This document shows positions 7,669 through 17,609 of a stretch of 64,000 nucleotides of DNA, one piece after another. The DNA lies in assembly GCA_003554965.1 (NCBI GenBank), contig PWHR01000041.1:78378-142377 (forward strand), given 5' to 3'. Numbering within the stretch: the stretch's first letter is position 1; each line of letters opens with the position of its first letter. The stretch comes from Thermoplasmata archaeon. GTDB lineage: Archaea > Thermoplasmatota > Thermoplasmata > Halarchaeoplasmatales > Halarchaeoplasmataceae. The notes under the pieces were generated by a model. That model searched no databases and was not told the origin of the DNA. It worked only from the letters and a program-made list of their open reading frames with translations. The position numbers and the translations under genes are program-made.

Positions 7669-10600
7669 TTATGGACCTGATAGGTCTATCTCTTCCTTCT
7701 CCTCTTCCGACAAATCGTACATCGACTCATCCTGCTCTGACTCTTCTACTTCATAGAATTCATCTTCATCGAATTCTTCTTCTGTTTCAGTATCTATCTC
7801 CTCATAGCTTTCAGTAGATCCTTTAGAGATGAACATCAAGGCTAGAGCTATTATAATGATAAATACTATACCTATGAGTATGAAAACCATCGGTACACTC
7901 AAAAATCCTTCCTCTTTCTCCTCAACCGTCAATTTCATACTCTCATCCGCATCCTCTATAACTAGATTGTACTCATCCGCATCCTCTATAGTATGAGTGA
8001 CTGTTATAGTCTCGGCTTTACCGGGCTCTATCTCTAACGAATCACTATCTATAGTTTCACCGTCGAGAGTGATCTCTGCTGTATACTCGCCTTCAACTTC
8101 GCCTTTATTTTCCACTTCCACCTCGATCTCGAACTCTTCATACTCTTCAGGCTCTTCCGGATCTATTTCGATACTCAAAACTTCGAACTCAGGTTCTTCT
8201 AGTTGCCCCCCGACCGTCACTAAAACGGCGTCGGAAGTCTCCTGTTCATAAGACGCCTTCACTTCATACTCACCGGGCTGTTCTTCTTCAAATGTACCTT
8301 CTTCTGAAGCATTTGACCATGTGAATTCTCCATCATCATCCGAGATCAAATTCTCGTACTCGTCGTAAGCCTCGGCTGAGAACTCTATCGATCCTCCTAC
8401 TGTTACATTTTGATCCTCTTCAGGCTCTATCTCCACTGTAGATACCTCCGACGGCTCTACTGTCACTATCGTTAGTTCAGATCCAACATCCTCGTATTCT
8501 GCTGTAACTTGGTACTCTCCCGCTTCCGTCTCTTCAAAGGTGCCTAAGGAGGCGTTCTGCCAAGTGAAATCTTTCAAATCGTCAGTTATCAGATTACCAT
8601 ACTCGTCAGATGACTCTGCATTGAACTCTATCGGCTCTCCAGCCTCTACCGTCTCCCCTTCCTCGGTTATCTCTACCGTGTCTACACCTGATGGTTCGAC
8701 CTCGATCGTGATCGTATCAGATTCAATCTCTCCATGAGAAGCTTTCACTTCGTGATCCCCTGCTTCGGTTTCATCGAAAACACCATCGTCAGCCCCAGTC
8801 CAATCAAAATCTGTTTCATCGTCCGTGACGGTGTTGCCATACTCGTCTGAAGCTTCCGCATCTATATCCACTGTTTTACCCGCTTCTATGGTTTTATATT
8901 CCGAGTCGATCTCTATATCAACGGAATCAACATCTGTTGGCTCGACTTTCAGGGTAGCGGTGTCCTCCATTCCTTCATACCCCCCAGTTATATTCCATTC
9001 TCCTGCAGTATAAGGTGTTATCTCGTTATCATTCCAACTAGCGTCATCGATGTCATCGTCCCACTCGACATCATCCGTTACATCATCTCTCTCATTACGA
9101 TATTCGTCGTAAGCGGTAGCGTTAAACTCTTGTGCTTCACCAGCCTCAACCACTGGATCTGTTGGCTCGACTTCGATGTGATCTGTATCAGCTGTTTTGA
9201 CGGTGAATTTCGTCGTCTCCGCGTCATCATCTTCTTCAACATTATCATCAGACCTGTCTATCGAGAATTCTAGTTTGTAATCGTCATCGGCCTCTTCGAT
9301 TATCAGTTCATCAAAAGTAGCTAAACCATCCTCTTCTGTTTCTACCTCAGTTGTACTATAATCTGTTAAATCTCCTGCACCATCTATCGCCTCAACACTT
9401 ACTTCAACATCTTTCACCGTATTATTTTCATCATCCGTTACGAGAGCCTTTGGGTAATCTCCATCGTTACCTGTAAGGGTCTGGCCAGCACGTGTATCTT
9501 TGGGTTCTGTTTCCACTTTTACCGAGGTAGCATCACCTGGCTGGACTTCGACCTTCCCGGTAAAATTATCATCTCCCTCTGCATCTACAGTTACATTATA
9601 GGTTCCGAGTTCGGTTTCAGAATGGATGAAAGTGATCTTATCTGATTCCCCATAAGATAGGTCATCAATCGTTTTTGTTTCTTCCCGTTTTTCATCGATT
9701 TCAAAGGTTAATTCTACGGTTTCATCCACATTACCTGTATTTTTGACATAACCTTTTACCTCAAAATCCTCTCCTGCATCCACGTGATCAGGAACTATAT
9801 CCCAATCGATCAACTCAAAGTCAGTTTCTGCTTCCACTGGATTCTCATCCCAGCTCAGGAACGGATAATCCCATCCATCAACGATGTTCCAAGGCTCAGA
9901 ATCGTCCACCTCTTCTGCTTCAACTCGGGCTATATCCCAAGGATGATCGAGATCTGTATCTGTATAGGTCGAATAACTATACATCTCAGTAGTGTTTTTA
10001 GGTATACCGTCTCCTCCGCACTCTTTTTGGTCCGTTGTTTCATTGTCGAAAAAGGAATCTATCTCATTACCATTCATGATGTCTGATTCCCCTACTAATC
10101 CACCTACCTTCGTTTCTCCTTCTACTTCTCCTATTGCGTACGAGTTCTCTATTGTATCGCTATTACTGCCCGCTAATCCGCCTACATTCTCTGATTCATC
10201 TGATTCACCCGTCACATTTACCTCTGCATGCGACTCTGTTATTTTACCGTCATTCTCTCCTACTAATCCACCTACTTCCGTCTCTCCTTCTACTTCTCCT
10301 TTCGCAGACGAGTCCTCTATTGTATCGCTATTACTACCTACTAGTCCTCCTACATTCTCTGATTCACCTGTCACATTTACCTCTGCATGCGACTCTGTTA
10401 TTTTACCGTCATTCTCTCCTACTAATCCACCTACTTCCGTCTCTCCTTCTACTTCTCCTATTGCATACGAGTTCTCTATTGTTTCGCTATTACTGCCCGC
10501 TAATCCGCCTACATTCTCTGATTCATCTGATTCACCTGTCACATTTACCTCTGCATACGACTCTGTTATCGTCCCACCTGTATCTCCTACTAATCCACCT

Positions 10601-11196
10601 ATGTTCGTGTTACCCTTAACATCTCCTGTCGAATATGAATTATTTACGACACCATCAAGTTGTCCCCCTGTCAGTATGCCTACTCGTTCTTTTCCTTCTA
10701 CATTTGCTTCAATAATCATCAGATTGCTGATTTTTGAATCATCAGTAAATCCAAATAATCCTACAAAATCTTTATCTGATCTATTGATGTACAAATCTCT
10801 TATCTGCGAGTTATTACCATCAAAAATTCCTTGAAATTTACTATCACTGTTACCAATCGGTTCCCATCCATTTTCACTTTCATTCACATACTCATCGTAC
10901 CCATCAGTAGTCTCATTCAAGTCAGCATTCAATGTAAAATTCTGATCCAAGTGCTCTCTTACATTGTTCAGATGAGTCCAATTCTCGATCTCGTAGGGTT
11001 CCTCTTCAGTACCCTCTCCTCCAGCAAATTCATCGTCACCATCGATCCTGATCGGGCTGATCTCCTCGTATTCATCTCCCGACTCCCTGAACTCTTCTTC
11101 GACTCCTATCCCATTAGCCTCTACAAAATTTACACTTATTACACTCGCTAGAAGCATTATTGCAATACCGACTATCCATATCTTATGCTTGCTCAT
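7669..11196 (-). CDS. Large surface protein: GLUG-type repeats, CARDB-like and multiple Ig-like (BIG-type) domains, C-terminal TM
   Basis: Signal peptide-like N terminus; repeats VGGLVGxNxGxIxxSxAxGxVxGxT; repeated VExAGExxxFxAxxxDEYGNxxTDD; C-terminal hydrophobic helix and acidic tail. Confidence 0.8.
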   Translation of the reverse strand: MSKHKIWIVGIAIMLLASVISVNFVEANGIGVEEEFRESGDEYEEISPIRIDGDDEFAGGEGTEEEPYEIENWTHLNNVREHLDQNFTLNADLNETTDGYDEYVNESENGWEPIGNSDSKFQGIFDGNNSQIRDLYINRSDKDFVGLFGFTDDSKISNLMIIEANVEGKERVGILTGGQLDGVVNNSYSTGDVKGNTNIGGLVGDTGGTITESYAEVNVTGESDESENVGGLAGSNSETIENSYAIGEVEGETEVGGLVGENDGKITESHAEVNVTGESENVGGLVGSNSDTIEDSSAKGEVEGETEVGGLVGENDGKITESHAEVNVTGESDESENVGGLAGSNSDTIENSYAIGEVEGETKVGGLVGESDIMNGNEIDSFFDNETTDQKECGGDGIPKNTTEMYSYSTYTDTDLDHPWDIARVEAEEVDDSEPWNIVDGWDYPFLSWDENPVEAETDFELIDWDIVPDHVDAGEDFEVKGYVKNTGNVDETVELTFEIDEKREETKTIDDLSYGESDKITFIHSETELGTYNVTVDAEGDDNFTGKVEVQPGDATSVKVETEPKDTRAGQTLTGNDGDYPKALVTDDENNTVKDVEVSVEAIDGAGDLTDYSTTEVETEEDGLATFDELIIEEADDDYKLEFSIDRSDDNVEEDDDAETTKFTVKTADTDHIEVEPTDPVVEAGEAQEFNATAYDEYRNERDDVTDDVEWDDDIDDASWNDNEITPYTAGEWNITGGYEGMEDTATLKVEPTDVDSVDIEIDSEYKTIEAGKTVDIDAEASDEYGNTVTDDETDFDWTGADDGVFDETEAGDHEVKASHGEIESDTITIEVEPSGVDTVEITEEGETVEAGEPIEFNAESSDEYGNLITDDLKDFTWQNASLGTFEETEAGEYQVTAEYEDVGSELTIVTVEPSEVSTVEIEPEEDQNVTVGGSIEFSAEAYDEYENLISDDDGEFTWSNASEEGTFEEEQPGEYEVKASYEQETSDAVLVTVGGQLEEPEFEVLSIEIDPEEPEEYEEFEIEVEVENKGEVEGEYTAEITLDGETIDSDSLEIEPGKAETITVTHTIEDADEYNLVIEDADESMKLTVEEKEEGFLSVPMVFILIGIVFIIIIALALMFISKGSTESYEEIDTETEEEFDEDEFYEVEESEQDESMYDLSEEEKEEIDLSGP
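10090..10620 (-). repeat. In-frame tandem DNA repeats encoding GLUG units
   Basis: The segment cctacattctctgattca... recurs at 10181, 10349 and 10508 (spacing 168 and 159 bp) with near-identical flanks. Confidence 0.8.
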
Positions 11197-11394
11197 ATCT
11201 ATTTCACCATCTTCTTCAAATATTGATCGCTCGATTTTTCATACAATCCGACTTCTGCCTGCAAAGATTTTAGCTTTATAATATTTATGCATCGGGACAG
11301 ACCCATGCTCAGACAACGAAGTTGTCCAGTCCAGATTACTTCAACCAGCTGCTCTTCTTTCCCTCTTTTATCGATATAACTGTCATACAAATTT

Positions 11395-14300
11395 TCACTC
11401 ACCTGTCCATTCGTAAATGTTTTCGCCCTCTCTCTGAGGATACAGTATCACCTTTTCCTCTCTGATCAGTTTTTCTAGATTCTCCTCTAATTCACATTCT
11501 TCGAACTCGACGTCTCTTTCATCTCTCAGATGCTCGTAGGCTTTACCCTTAGTCGTCCGACCTAACTGCCGGATGACATCCGATACAACCTCCTGCTGAC
11601 TTAGGTCGGCCTGCCAAGAGGAAGTAAATGACTCAGAAGCGGGTGGTTGCGGGGAAGCCGGAGGATGAACTTGATCCTCGGGATAAGGGCCTTTTTGGGA
11701 GCCCGATGTTTCGCTGAACCCTTTACTCTTCAGGACTACTAATACAACTATTATGATGACTGCGATGATAACCGCCAGCAATATGTAAAAAAGAATTCCA
11801 CTACCGAAGAATCCATCTTCTTCTACCTCCTCTATCTCCAACCTGTAGAGGCGTTCAGTTGTAAGGTTGCGAGAGTCATCTTCTATCTCACAAACTATTA
11901 CATGATCTCCCGGTTCTAAATCTGGTTCATAGGTACGATTCCTCTCTAATTCCCCACCATCTTTGTACCAGGTCACCGTGATATTGTCTTTTCTACTTTC
12001 ATCCACATCTATATCAAGAAGAGGTGAGTCCTCATCTTCACTCCATTCTTTCTCTTCAGCACTAGTATCTATCAGGTCTGCGGTGACGTTGAATTCTAGT
12101 ATGTGCTCCTGTTCGACCTCATCATGACCGATTATATTGAAGTAAACTGTCTCTCCATCCTCGAATTCATAGGTGATATTGTTCTTTTCAAACTCTGCTA
12201 ATTTTCCTTCCATCTCATCCTCGGAAGATCCTATCCAAATCTCGTAATACTCCAAAACTTTACCACCTTTATTTGTCCACTCTAATTCATATTCCAAATT
12301 ATCCTCAAAGATTATGGTCTCGATACCAGTATATTCCAGTTCCGCCTCATCTCTGTCATAATATACCGTTGTATTGTATACTTCTGACCTTATCTCTTCC
12401 TCCGTAAGGAATCGTACGAAAATGGTTTGAAAGCCGTGGGTATCTTCGAGCTCGATGGTCAATTCGTCAGAATATTCATATCGCTCTTTTTCACCGCTTG
12501 TCAAGTTATCCTTAAAGCCAACATCTAATTCTTTTGTCCACTCACAGGCACTCAAATCTAGGGTGACATTCCTACTCTCAGTGATTTCAGGAGACGTGAT
12601 AGAACCTTCCGGTTGAACATTGACTATGACTTCAGAAGAATCTACGCCCTCGTATTCAACTATCACCTCATACGTTCGCGGCTCATCCTTTTCAAAGACT
12701 CCTGTGTTATCCGCTCCGGTCCATTCGAAATCCATTGGATCATCAGTTATCAAGTTTTCAAATCCATCCAAGGCCTCCGCTGTGAATTCTAGCCTCTCAT
12801 CTATAGATATGTTTTTTATCCCCTCAGGATCGGTAGAAACTCTCTCAACTTGACATGGTTCGACAGTCATCTCAGTTTGATCCTTTTCTATCCCTTGAGC
12901 CGAAACCGAGATAGCGTGATCGCCGGCCTGAGTTAATACATCTTTTTCGATGAACAACTTATATGCGCCCTCATCATCAAGTGTTACTGAGTCTTCCTTC
13001 AGCAATCCACTAGATAAGTCCGTCTCAACGGAGAGATCGGTTAATTCTTTTTCCGGTGTCAGGTATCCATACTCATTGTATGATTCAACAACAATTGAGA
13101 ATGGTTCTCCAGCATTGATCTGATCCGGTATATCTTCTATCTCGAGATAGGCCGGTTCGAGCGCTTCGATCTCGAACGACTTTTCATCCCAATCATCTTC
13201 ACTGCTCACGTTAACCATATGGGGACCTACATCACCTATCTCCGAATTCCAAAAAAACGTAGAGCTATTTTTTCCCTCAGCTTCAACGGTCAGATCTTCG
13301 GTCTGTGTATGGACCTGCTCATCATCCTCACCGATTATCTTGAGTTCGATCTCCTGCGTCTTTTCGATTTCACCGAGATTGTCTACTTCATACTCAACGA
13401 AAAATTCTTCACCTTCAAATATCTCTCCAGCATGGTCAGTTATATCTAGCTCAAAGAACGCATCCTCTAAGACCGTTAAGTTGACCTTGGCTGAACTGTT
13501 CTGACTAGCTATTTCGATCTCATATTCACCGGGTTTGTATCCATTGGTACGCCATGTGAATTCTTCTTTCTCTCCTGGTCCTAGCTTAATCTCTTCGTTA
13601 TCTTCTACTTTGCCGTTAATAGTGACATTTATCGGCTGTTCTCCCTCAACGGAACCTGTATTTTTGATAATGTACTCGATCTCTAACTCATCACCCTCAA
13701 TTATTTTTTCATCGTATTCTTCAACCTCAACGGAAAAAAATTCAGGATGATCTATGTGAACATGCCAACCTTCGTCTTGTAGAATATCTCTGTTTTCTCT
13801 ACCAGCAGAAGATGGGACCGAGTTGTTCCTAAGATCTACTTCAGCTTTTACTCTATCTTCTAATTCAAGGCTTTCATTGAGGTCATCAAGAATATCATCC
13901 ACATCTTCCGCGGATAAGTCGTTGTAAGATAGATTTAAAATGTGACCAGCATTCATATCACCAAGATCAGATTGGTTGGAGAACGCACTTTCCCCATAAC
14001 CATCAAAATTATTTCCCTGTAGTTCTAATACTTCCACCTCTGTAAGATCAGAGAATCCATGGGGAATCTCTCCGGATAAATTATTATCAGACAGTCTAAG
14101 TCCTTCTAGATTCTCGAGTTCAGTGAGTTCTAATGGAAGTTCACTTTTTACATGACCATCGCTCCAATCTATCTCTAAAACGTCGGTGTACTCTTCTATC
14201 TCCACTCTAAACTTTTTCGTATCGATATCCTCATGGTCACTCCAATCGAATTCTACATCATTGGTCTCAGTAGACTCCAATACCATTCCATCCCCGTAGA

Positions 14301-16113
14301 ACACCCATCTTGCGGTCTTGTTTTCCTCCACCACTATATCCAGATCAAGCTCGTCCTTTCCATACTCGAACGTGCCGAAGTCGACATACTCTGATTCTTC
14401 AAAGAATGCTGTAACCTCTTGATCATCATCCATTATGATGGTTGTCTCAGCTTTTTCAGGTTCTTCTACTTCACCTTCCCACTCATCAAACACCCATCTA
14501 TCCGTTGATTCTGCTTCTAGAGCCACTTCTTCACCATCGACGAACACTTCCGTGTATGGATATTCCTCCACCAAATCGCTATCGACGTACACCTCACCTT
14601 CTCCTCCATCTCCTACAGGTTCATCAACTGTTAACTCGAACTCCTCTAAAAACGTTGCCTGAGCTGTCTTATTTTCGTCCATCTCGACAGTGATCTCTTC
14701 CTCTTCATAGGTCTCGTCATCAACGGTCCACTCATCGAGCCCCCACCCTTCTTCAGGTACCGCCTCTATCGTTACTTCGGTTCCTTCCGATAATTTCCCT
14801 GTCCATCCATCTTCAACCTCTTGACCCATGATGTTTACCGATCCTCCGTCTCCGTAGTAGATAGTAAGTTCGTACTCGTCTTCATCAGGCACTACATCCA
14901 AATCCCAGTCCACTGCTTCAAGGATGAACACGTCTTCCCAGCCATCAACGGAGGGCTCGGAGTTGTCTGTGAGGTCTACTTCAGCAGGAACCCTATCTTC
15001 CAGATCTAAGCTTTTCACAAGATCAGAAAGGACGGAATCCACGTCTTCGGTTGTGAACTCGTTGTTAGATAGATCTAATATATCCCAATCTTCTTCTAAA
15101 TCTCCTAGATAAGGTTGAGTAGAAAACGCTCCTTCTCCATAACTATCTAAGCTATTGTCCTGTAATTTGACCCTTTCAAGTCCGGTGAGATCTGAAAATT
15201 CTGACGGGATTTCACCCGACAGATTGTTGCGGTAAAGGAATAACCGTTCAAGGTTCTCCAGGTTGCCCAGCTCCGCAGGGATATCGCCTGAAAGATCGTT
15301 ACTGCCTAGCCTTAGAGATTCTAGGTTGGTCAGGTCACCCAGATCTGCCGGGATATCGCCCGACAGATCGTTATATTCTGGATATAACCGTGTAAGGTTG
15401 GTCAGGTTGCCCAGATCCGCCGGGATATCGCCCGACAGATCGTTACCGCGTAGGTTTAGATCTTCAAGGTTGGTCAGGTCGCCCAGCTCCGCCGGGATCT
15501 CGCCCGACAGATCGTTTCTGTTCAAGTATAACCTTTCAAGGTTTTCCAGTTCGCCCAGGTCCGACGGGATATCGCCTGACAGATCGTTTAAGCCTAAGCG
15601 AAAAGATTCAAGATTCGTCAGGCCGCCCAGATCCGCCGGGATCTCGCCCGACAGATCGTTTAAGCCTAAGTTAAGATATTCAAGGTCCGTCAGGTCGCCC
15701 AGATCCGCCGGGATATCGCCGGTCAAATCATCATCCGGCCAATGGATTTGGAAAACGTTCCCGTAATCTTCGATTTCCACTCTGAACTCTCTCAAATCAT
15801 AATCACCGTGCCTGCGCCAGTTAAAATACACGTCGTTCCCCTCTATATCCTCCAATTCCGTTCCATCACCGTAGAATACCCACCTAGCGGTCTCTCCTTC
15901 TTCCATACCTATATCCAGATCTAACTCGTCCTCTCCATACTCAAACGTACCGAAGTCTACTCTATCATCGCTGACCTGCTCTACCGATCCGGAATCTTCT
16001 TCAGCCTCCATCCGCTCCTGGCCTTCAGCGTGACCAACAGCCATACCAAAAATACTCACAACGAGCAGCATCACAACAAAACCAGTAAAGACCATTCTTA
16101 CTCTCTTATCCAT
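11395..16113 (-). CDS. Giant surface receptor-like protein: plant-type LRRs, InlB B-repeat-like domains, CARDB/Ig-like domains, TM, cytosolic winged-helix-like tail
   Basis: Signal peptide-like N terminus; 24-aa repeats LGxLTNLExLxLxxNDLSGxIPAD; WxxDExTVDDETYEEEEITVEMDENKTAQATF; TM FYILLAVIIAVIIIVVLVVL; C-terminal ~75-aa basic/acidic helical domain. Confidence 0.8.
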   Translation of the reverse strand: MDKRVRMVFTGFVVMLLVVSIFGMAVGHAEGQERMEAEEDSGSVEQVSDDRVDFGTFEYGEDELDLDIGMEEGETARWVFYGDGTELEDIEGNDVYFNWRRHGDYDLREFRVEIEDYGNVFQIHWPDDDLTGDIPADLGDLTDLEYLNLGLNDLSGEIPADLGGLTNLESFRLGLNDLSGDIPSDLGELENLERLYLNRNDLSGEIPAELGDLTNLEDLNLRGNDLSGDIPADLGNLTNLTRLYPEYNDLSGDIPADLGDLTNLESLRLGSNDLSGDIPAELGNLENLERLFLYRNNLSGEIPSEFSDLTGLERVKLQDNSLDSYGEGAFSTQPYLGDLEEDWDILDLSNNEFTTEDVDSVLSDLVKSLDLEDRVPAEVDLTDNSEPSVDGWEDVFILEAVDWDLDVVPDEDEYELTIYYGDGGSVNIMGQEVEDGWTGKLSEGTEVTIEAVPEEGWGLDEWTVDDETYEEEEITVEMDENKTAQATFLEEFELTVDEPVGDGGEGEVYVDSDLVEEYPYTEVFVDGEEVALEAESTDRWVFDEWEGEVEEPEKAETTIIMDDDQEVTAFFEESEYVDFGTFEYGKDELDLDIVVEENKTARWVFYGDGMVLESTETNDVEFDWSDHEDIDTKKFRVEIEEYTDVLEIDWSDGHVKSELPLELTELENLEGLRLSDNNLSGEIPHGFSDLTEVEVLELQGNNFDGYGESAFSNQSDLGDMNAGHILNLSYNDLSAEDVDDILDDLNESLELEDRVKAEVDLRNNSVPSSAGRENRDILQDEGWHVHIDHPEFFSVEVEEYDEKIIEGDELEIEYIIKNTGSVEGEQPINVTINGKVEDNEEIKLGPGEKEEFTWRTNGYKPGEYEIEIASQNSSAKVNLTVLEDAFFELDITDHAGEIFEGEEFFVEYEVDNLGEIEKTQEIELKIIGEDDEQVHTQTEDLTVEAEGKNSSTFFWNSEIGDVGPHMVNVSSEDDWDEKSFEIEALEPAYLEIEDIPDQINAGEPFSIVVESYNEYGYLTPEKELTDLSVETDLSSGLLKEDSVTLDDEGAYKLFIEKDVLTQAGDHAISVSAQGIEKDQTEMTVEPCQVERVSTDPEGIKNISIDERLEFTAEALDGFENLITDDPMDFEWTGADNTGVFEKDEPRTYEVIVEYEGVDSSEVIVNVQPEGSITSPEITESRNVTLDLSACEWTKELDVGFKDNLTSGEKERYEYSDELTIELEDTHGFQTIFVRFLTEEEIRSEVYNTTVYYDRDEAELEYTGIETIIFEDNLEYELEWTNKGGKVLEYYEIWIGSSEDEMEGKLAEFEKNNITYEFEDGETVYFNIIGHDEVEQEHILEFNVTADLIDTSAEEKEWSEDEDSPLLDIDVDESRKDNITVTWYKDGGELERNRTYEPDLEPGDHVIVCEIEDDSRNLTTERLYRLEIEEVEEDGFFGSGILFYILLAVIIAVIIIVVLVVLKSKGFSETSGSQKGPYPEDQVHPPASPQPPASESFTSSWQADLSQQEVVSDVIRQLGRTTKGKAYEHLRDERDVEFEECELEENLEKLIREEKVILYPQREGENIYEWTGE
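15200..15730 (-). repeat. 72-bp tandem repeat array encoding 24-aa plant-type leucine-rich repeats
   Basis: Recurring gatatcgcccgacagatcgtt...ggtcaggtcgcccagatccgccg units at 72-bp period. Confidence 0.85.
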
Positions 16114-16346
16114 CTTAGTTCCTCCAACTTCCGCTCTCTCTTTTTCTCTATTGGACCATGCAGAATCATTTTACATATTTATATCCTCGGATTTGTATTT
16201 TCATTTTCATTGGCTATTTTATCTTTTCCTCATACAGACAGTAAAAAAAGGGAGCATCGCCTTACCCCGAGAATATAGCTAGGTCTTACCCTAAATCTAA
16301 CCACTTAACTACTCCTACGAAACGATACTCTGATCTTCATCAGGCA

Positions 16347-16738
16347 CTATTGTTCTTCCTCCTCATGCATCTTCTTCCATTCTTCTTCCGTGTACTGTTG
16401 CTTTTCTTCATAATTTGGCTCCAGTTCGGGAGGCTCGAGGGTTTAGGAGGCTTTTCTTTCTCCACATACTGCTATTACTCCTAATCCTTTCTCAGTTACA
16501 GAGCAAGGAAGAGCCCCACACTCACTGCAGCTATCAATAAGAATAGCCAACAGTAAGCCATTAAGCTATCATCTTCGTCAGTATCTTCTATCTCGGGAAG
16601 ATCTCGTAAAGTGATCTGTTCTTCTCTAGATATGTCCTGAAGTATAGGATAAATGTCCTCTTCCGCATCTCCTTTATCGGAAACATCCCCACGACCGAGA
16701 GTATTAAGTACCGCCTCGTTATTAGCTCTCCACGAGGA
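16347..16738 (-). pseudogene. Decayed C-terminal remnant of a membrane-anchored protein
   Basis: Minus-strand frame ending at 16496 reads NNEAVLNTLGRGDVSDKGDAEEDIYPILQDISREEQITLRDLPEIEDTDEDDSLMAYCWLFLLIAAVSVGLFLAL*, with no ATG/GTG/TTG near its start; a charged tail LEPPELEPNYEEKQQYTEEEWKKMHEEEEQ* lies in another frame, stop 16347-16349. Confidence 0.45.
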
Positions 16739-16740
16739 AA

Positions 16741-17100
16741 ATGGTCCTAGAAATCGATAGAGAGGAGATAGACTGCAACAATGTGATGGAGTGTATCTAC
16801 AGTCTGAACGAGCTTGACAAGGACATCTTGGCGGTGCTGTCCGAGGAAGAAGAGATGACTTCCTCAGAAGTCGCAGAAAAGGTGGAAAAAGATCAGAGCA
16901 CAGCTTACCGCTCTCTAGAGAAGCTCTTTGAGTGCGGTTTGGTTTACAAGGAAAAAAAGAACATCAGAAAAGGAGGCTATTACTTCTTATACTCTCTGAG
17001 ACCTCTAGATAAGGTAAAAGAAGAGGCTTTAGAATGTGTTGATAGATGGTATCAAGAAATGAAAAAAGCCATAGAAGAGATCGATCAAAGTAACCTTTGA
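16741..17100 (+). CDS. TrmB/MarR-like winged-helix transcriptional regulator
   Basis: MTSSEVAEKVEKDQSTAYRSLEKLFECGLVYKEKKNIRKGGYYFLYSL. Confidence 0.75.
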   Translation: MVLEIDREEIDCNNVMECIYSLNELDKDILAVLSEEEEMTSSEVAEKVEKDQSTAYRSLEKLFECGLVYKEKKNIRKGGYYFLYSLRPLDKVKEEALECVDRWYQEMKKAIEEIDQSNL

Positions 17101-17105
17101 AACGA

Positions 17106-17444
17106 TCAAAGATCGAAATTTTTTTCCAATTTTTCTTCAAATTCTTCTAGTTTAAGGACGCCCCTTTTCTTTTCCACCAGTTCTCCGTTTTTGAAGAATA
17201 AAAAGCTCGGGAGGGACTGGACCCCGTATTTAGACGGTATCTGGTTGTTCTTTTCGATGTTGACCTTACCGAATTTTACCTCTCCTTCATACCTATCGGC
17301 CAATTCCTCCACTATTGGATCCATCTGATTACAGGGACTGCACCAGGTCGCCCAAAGATCGAGCACGACGTTTTCGTTATCCTTTACGAAATCATCATGA
17401 TCGGTGTCGCCGACGGTCGTAACGGATTTTGAGTTCGCTGCCAA
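17106..17444 (-). CDS. Thioredoxin
   Basis: LWATWCSPCNQMDPIVEELADRY active site; YGVQSLPSFLFFKNG cis-Pro loop. Confidence 0.9.
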   Translation of the reverse strand: MAANSKSVTTVGDTDHDDFVKDNENVVLDLWATWCSPCNQMDPIVEELADRYEGEVKFGKVNIEKNNQIPSKYGVQSLPSFLFFKNGELVEKKRGVLKLEEFEEKLEKNFDL

Positions 17445-17609
17445 TTTGATACCTCCTGTTTATCGACTTTTTAACCATCGATTGAACAGTGATATTTAAT
17501 CTTTTAGACTGGAGTCTAGCACTAAACAAAAAACGATCCGGCTATGCAACAGTAAAAATTTCGCTAACAAATCGAAAAATTAAAATCACCTTTATCCACT
17601 GACAGGTAT

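Noticed and set aside
9992-10834. 280-aa plus-strand ORF rich in Ser/Thr/Pro, and the nearby 161-aa ORF 10134-10619
   Set aside because: Shadow ORFs antisense to the repetitive GLUG-coding gene; low-complexity repeats mirror the sense repeats and no real domain is visible
11199-11402. 67-aa minus-strand ORF between the two surface-protein genes
   Set aside because: No recognisable domain, low coding character, likely leader/intergenic sequence
15200-15730. Regular repeats considered as a possible CRISPR array
   Set aside because: 72-bp units are in frame with an LRR coding sequence; spacers are not unique and no cas genes are present
15263-15766. 167-aa plus-strand repeat ORF (RSPRSAGISPDRSL...)
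   Set aside because: Antisense translation of the LRR repeat array
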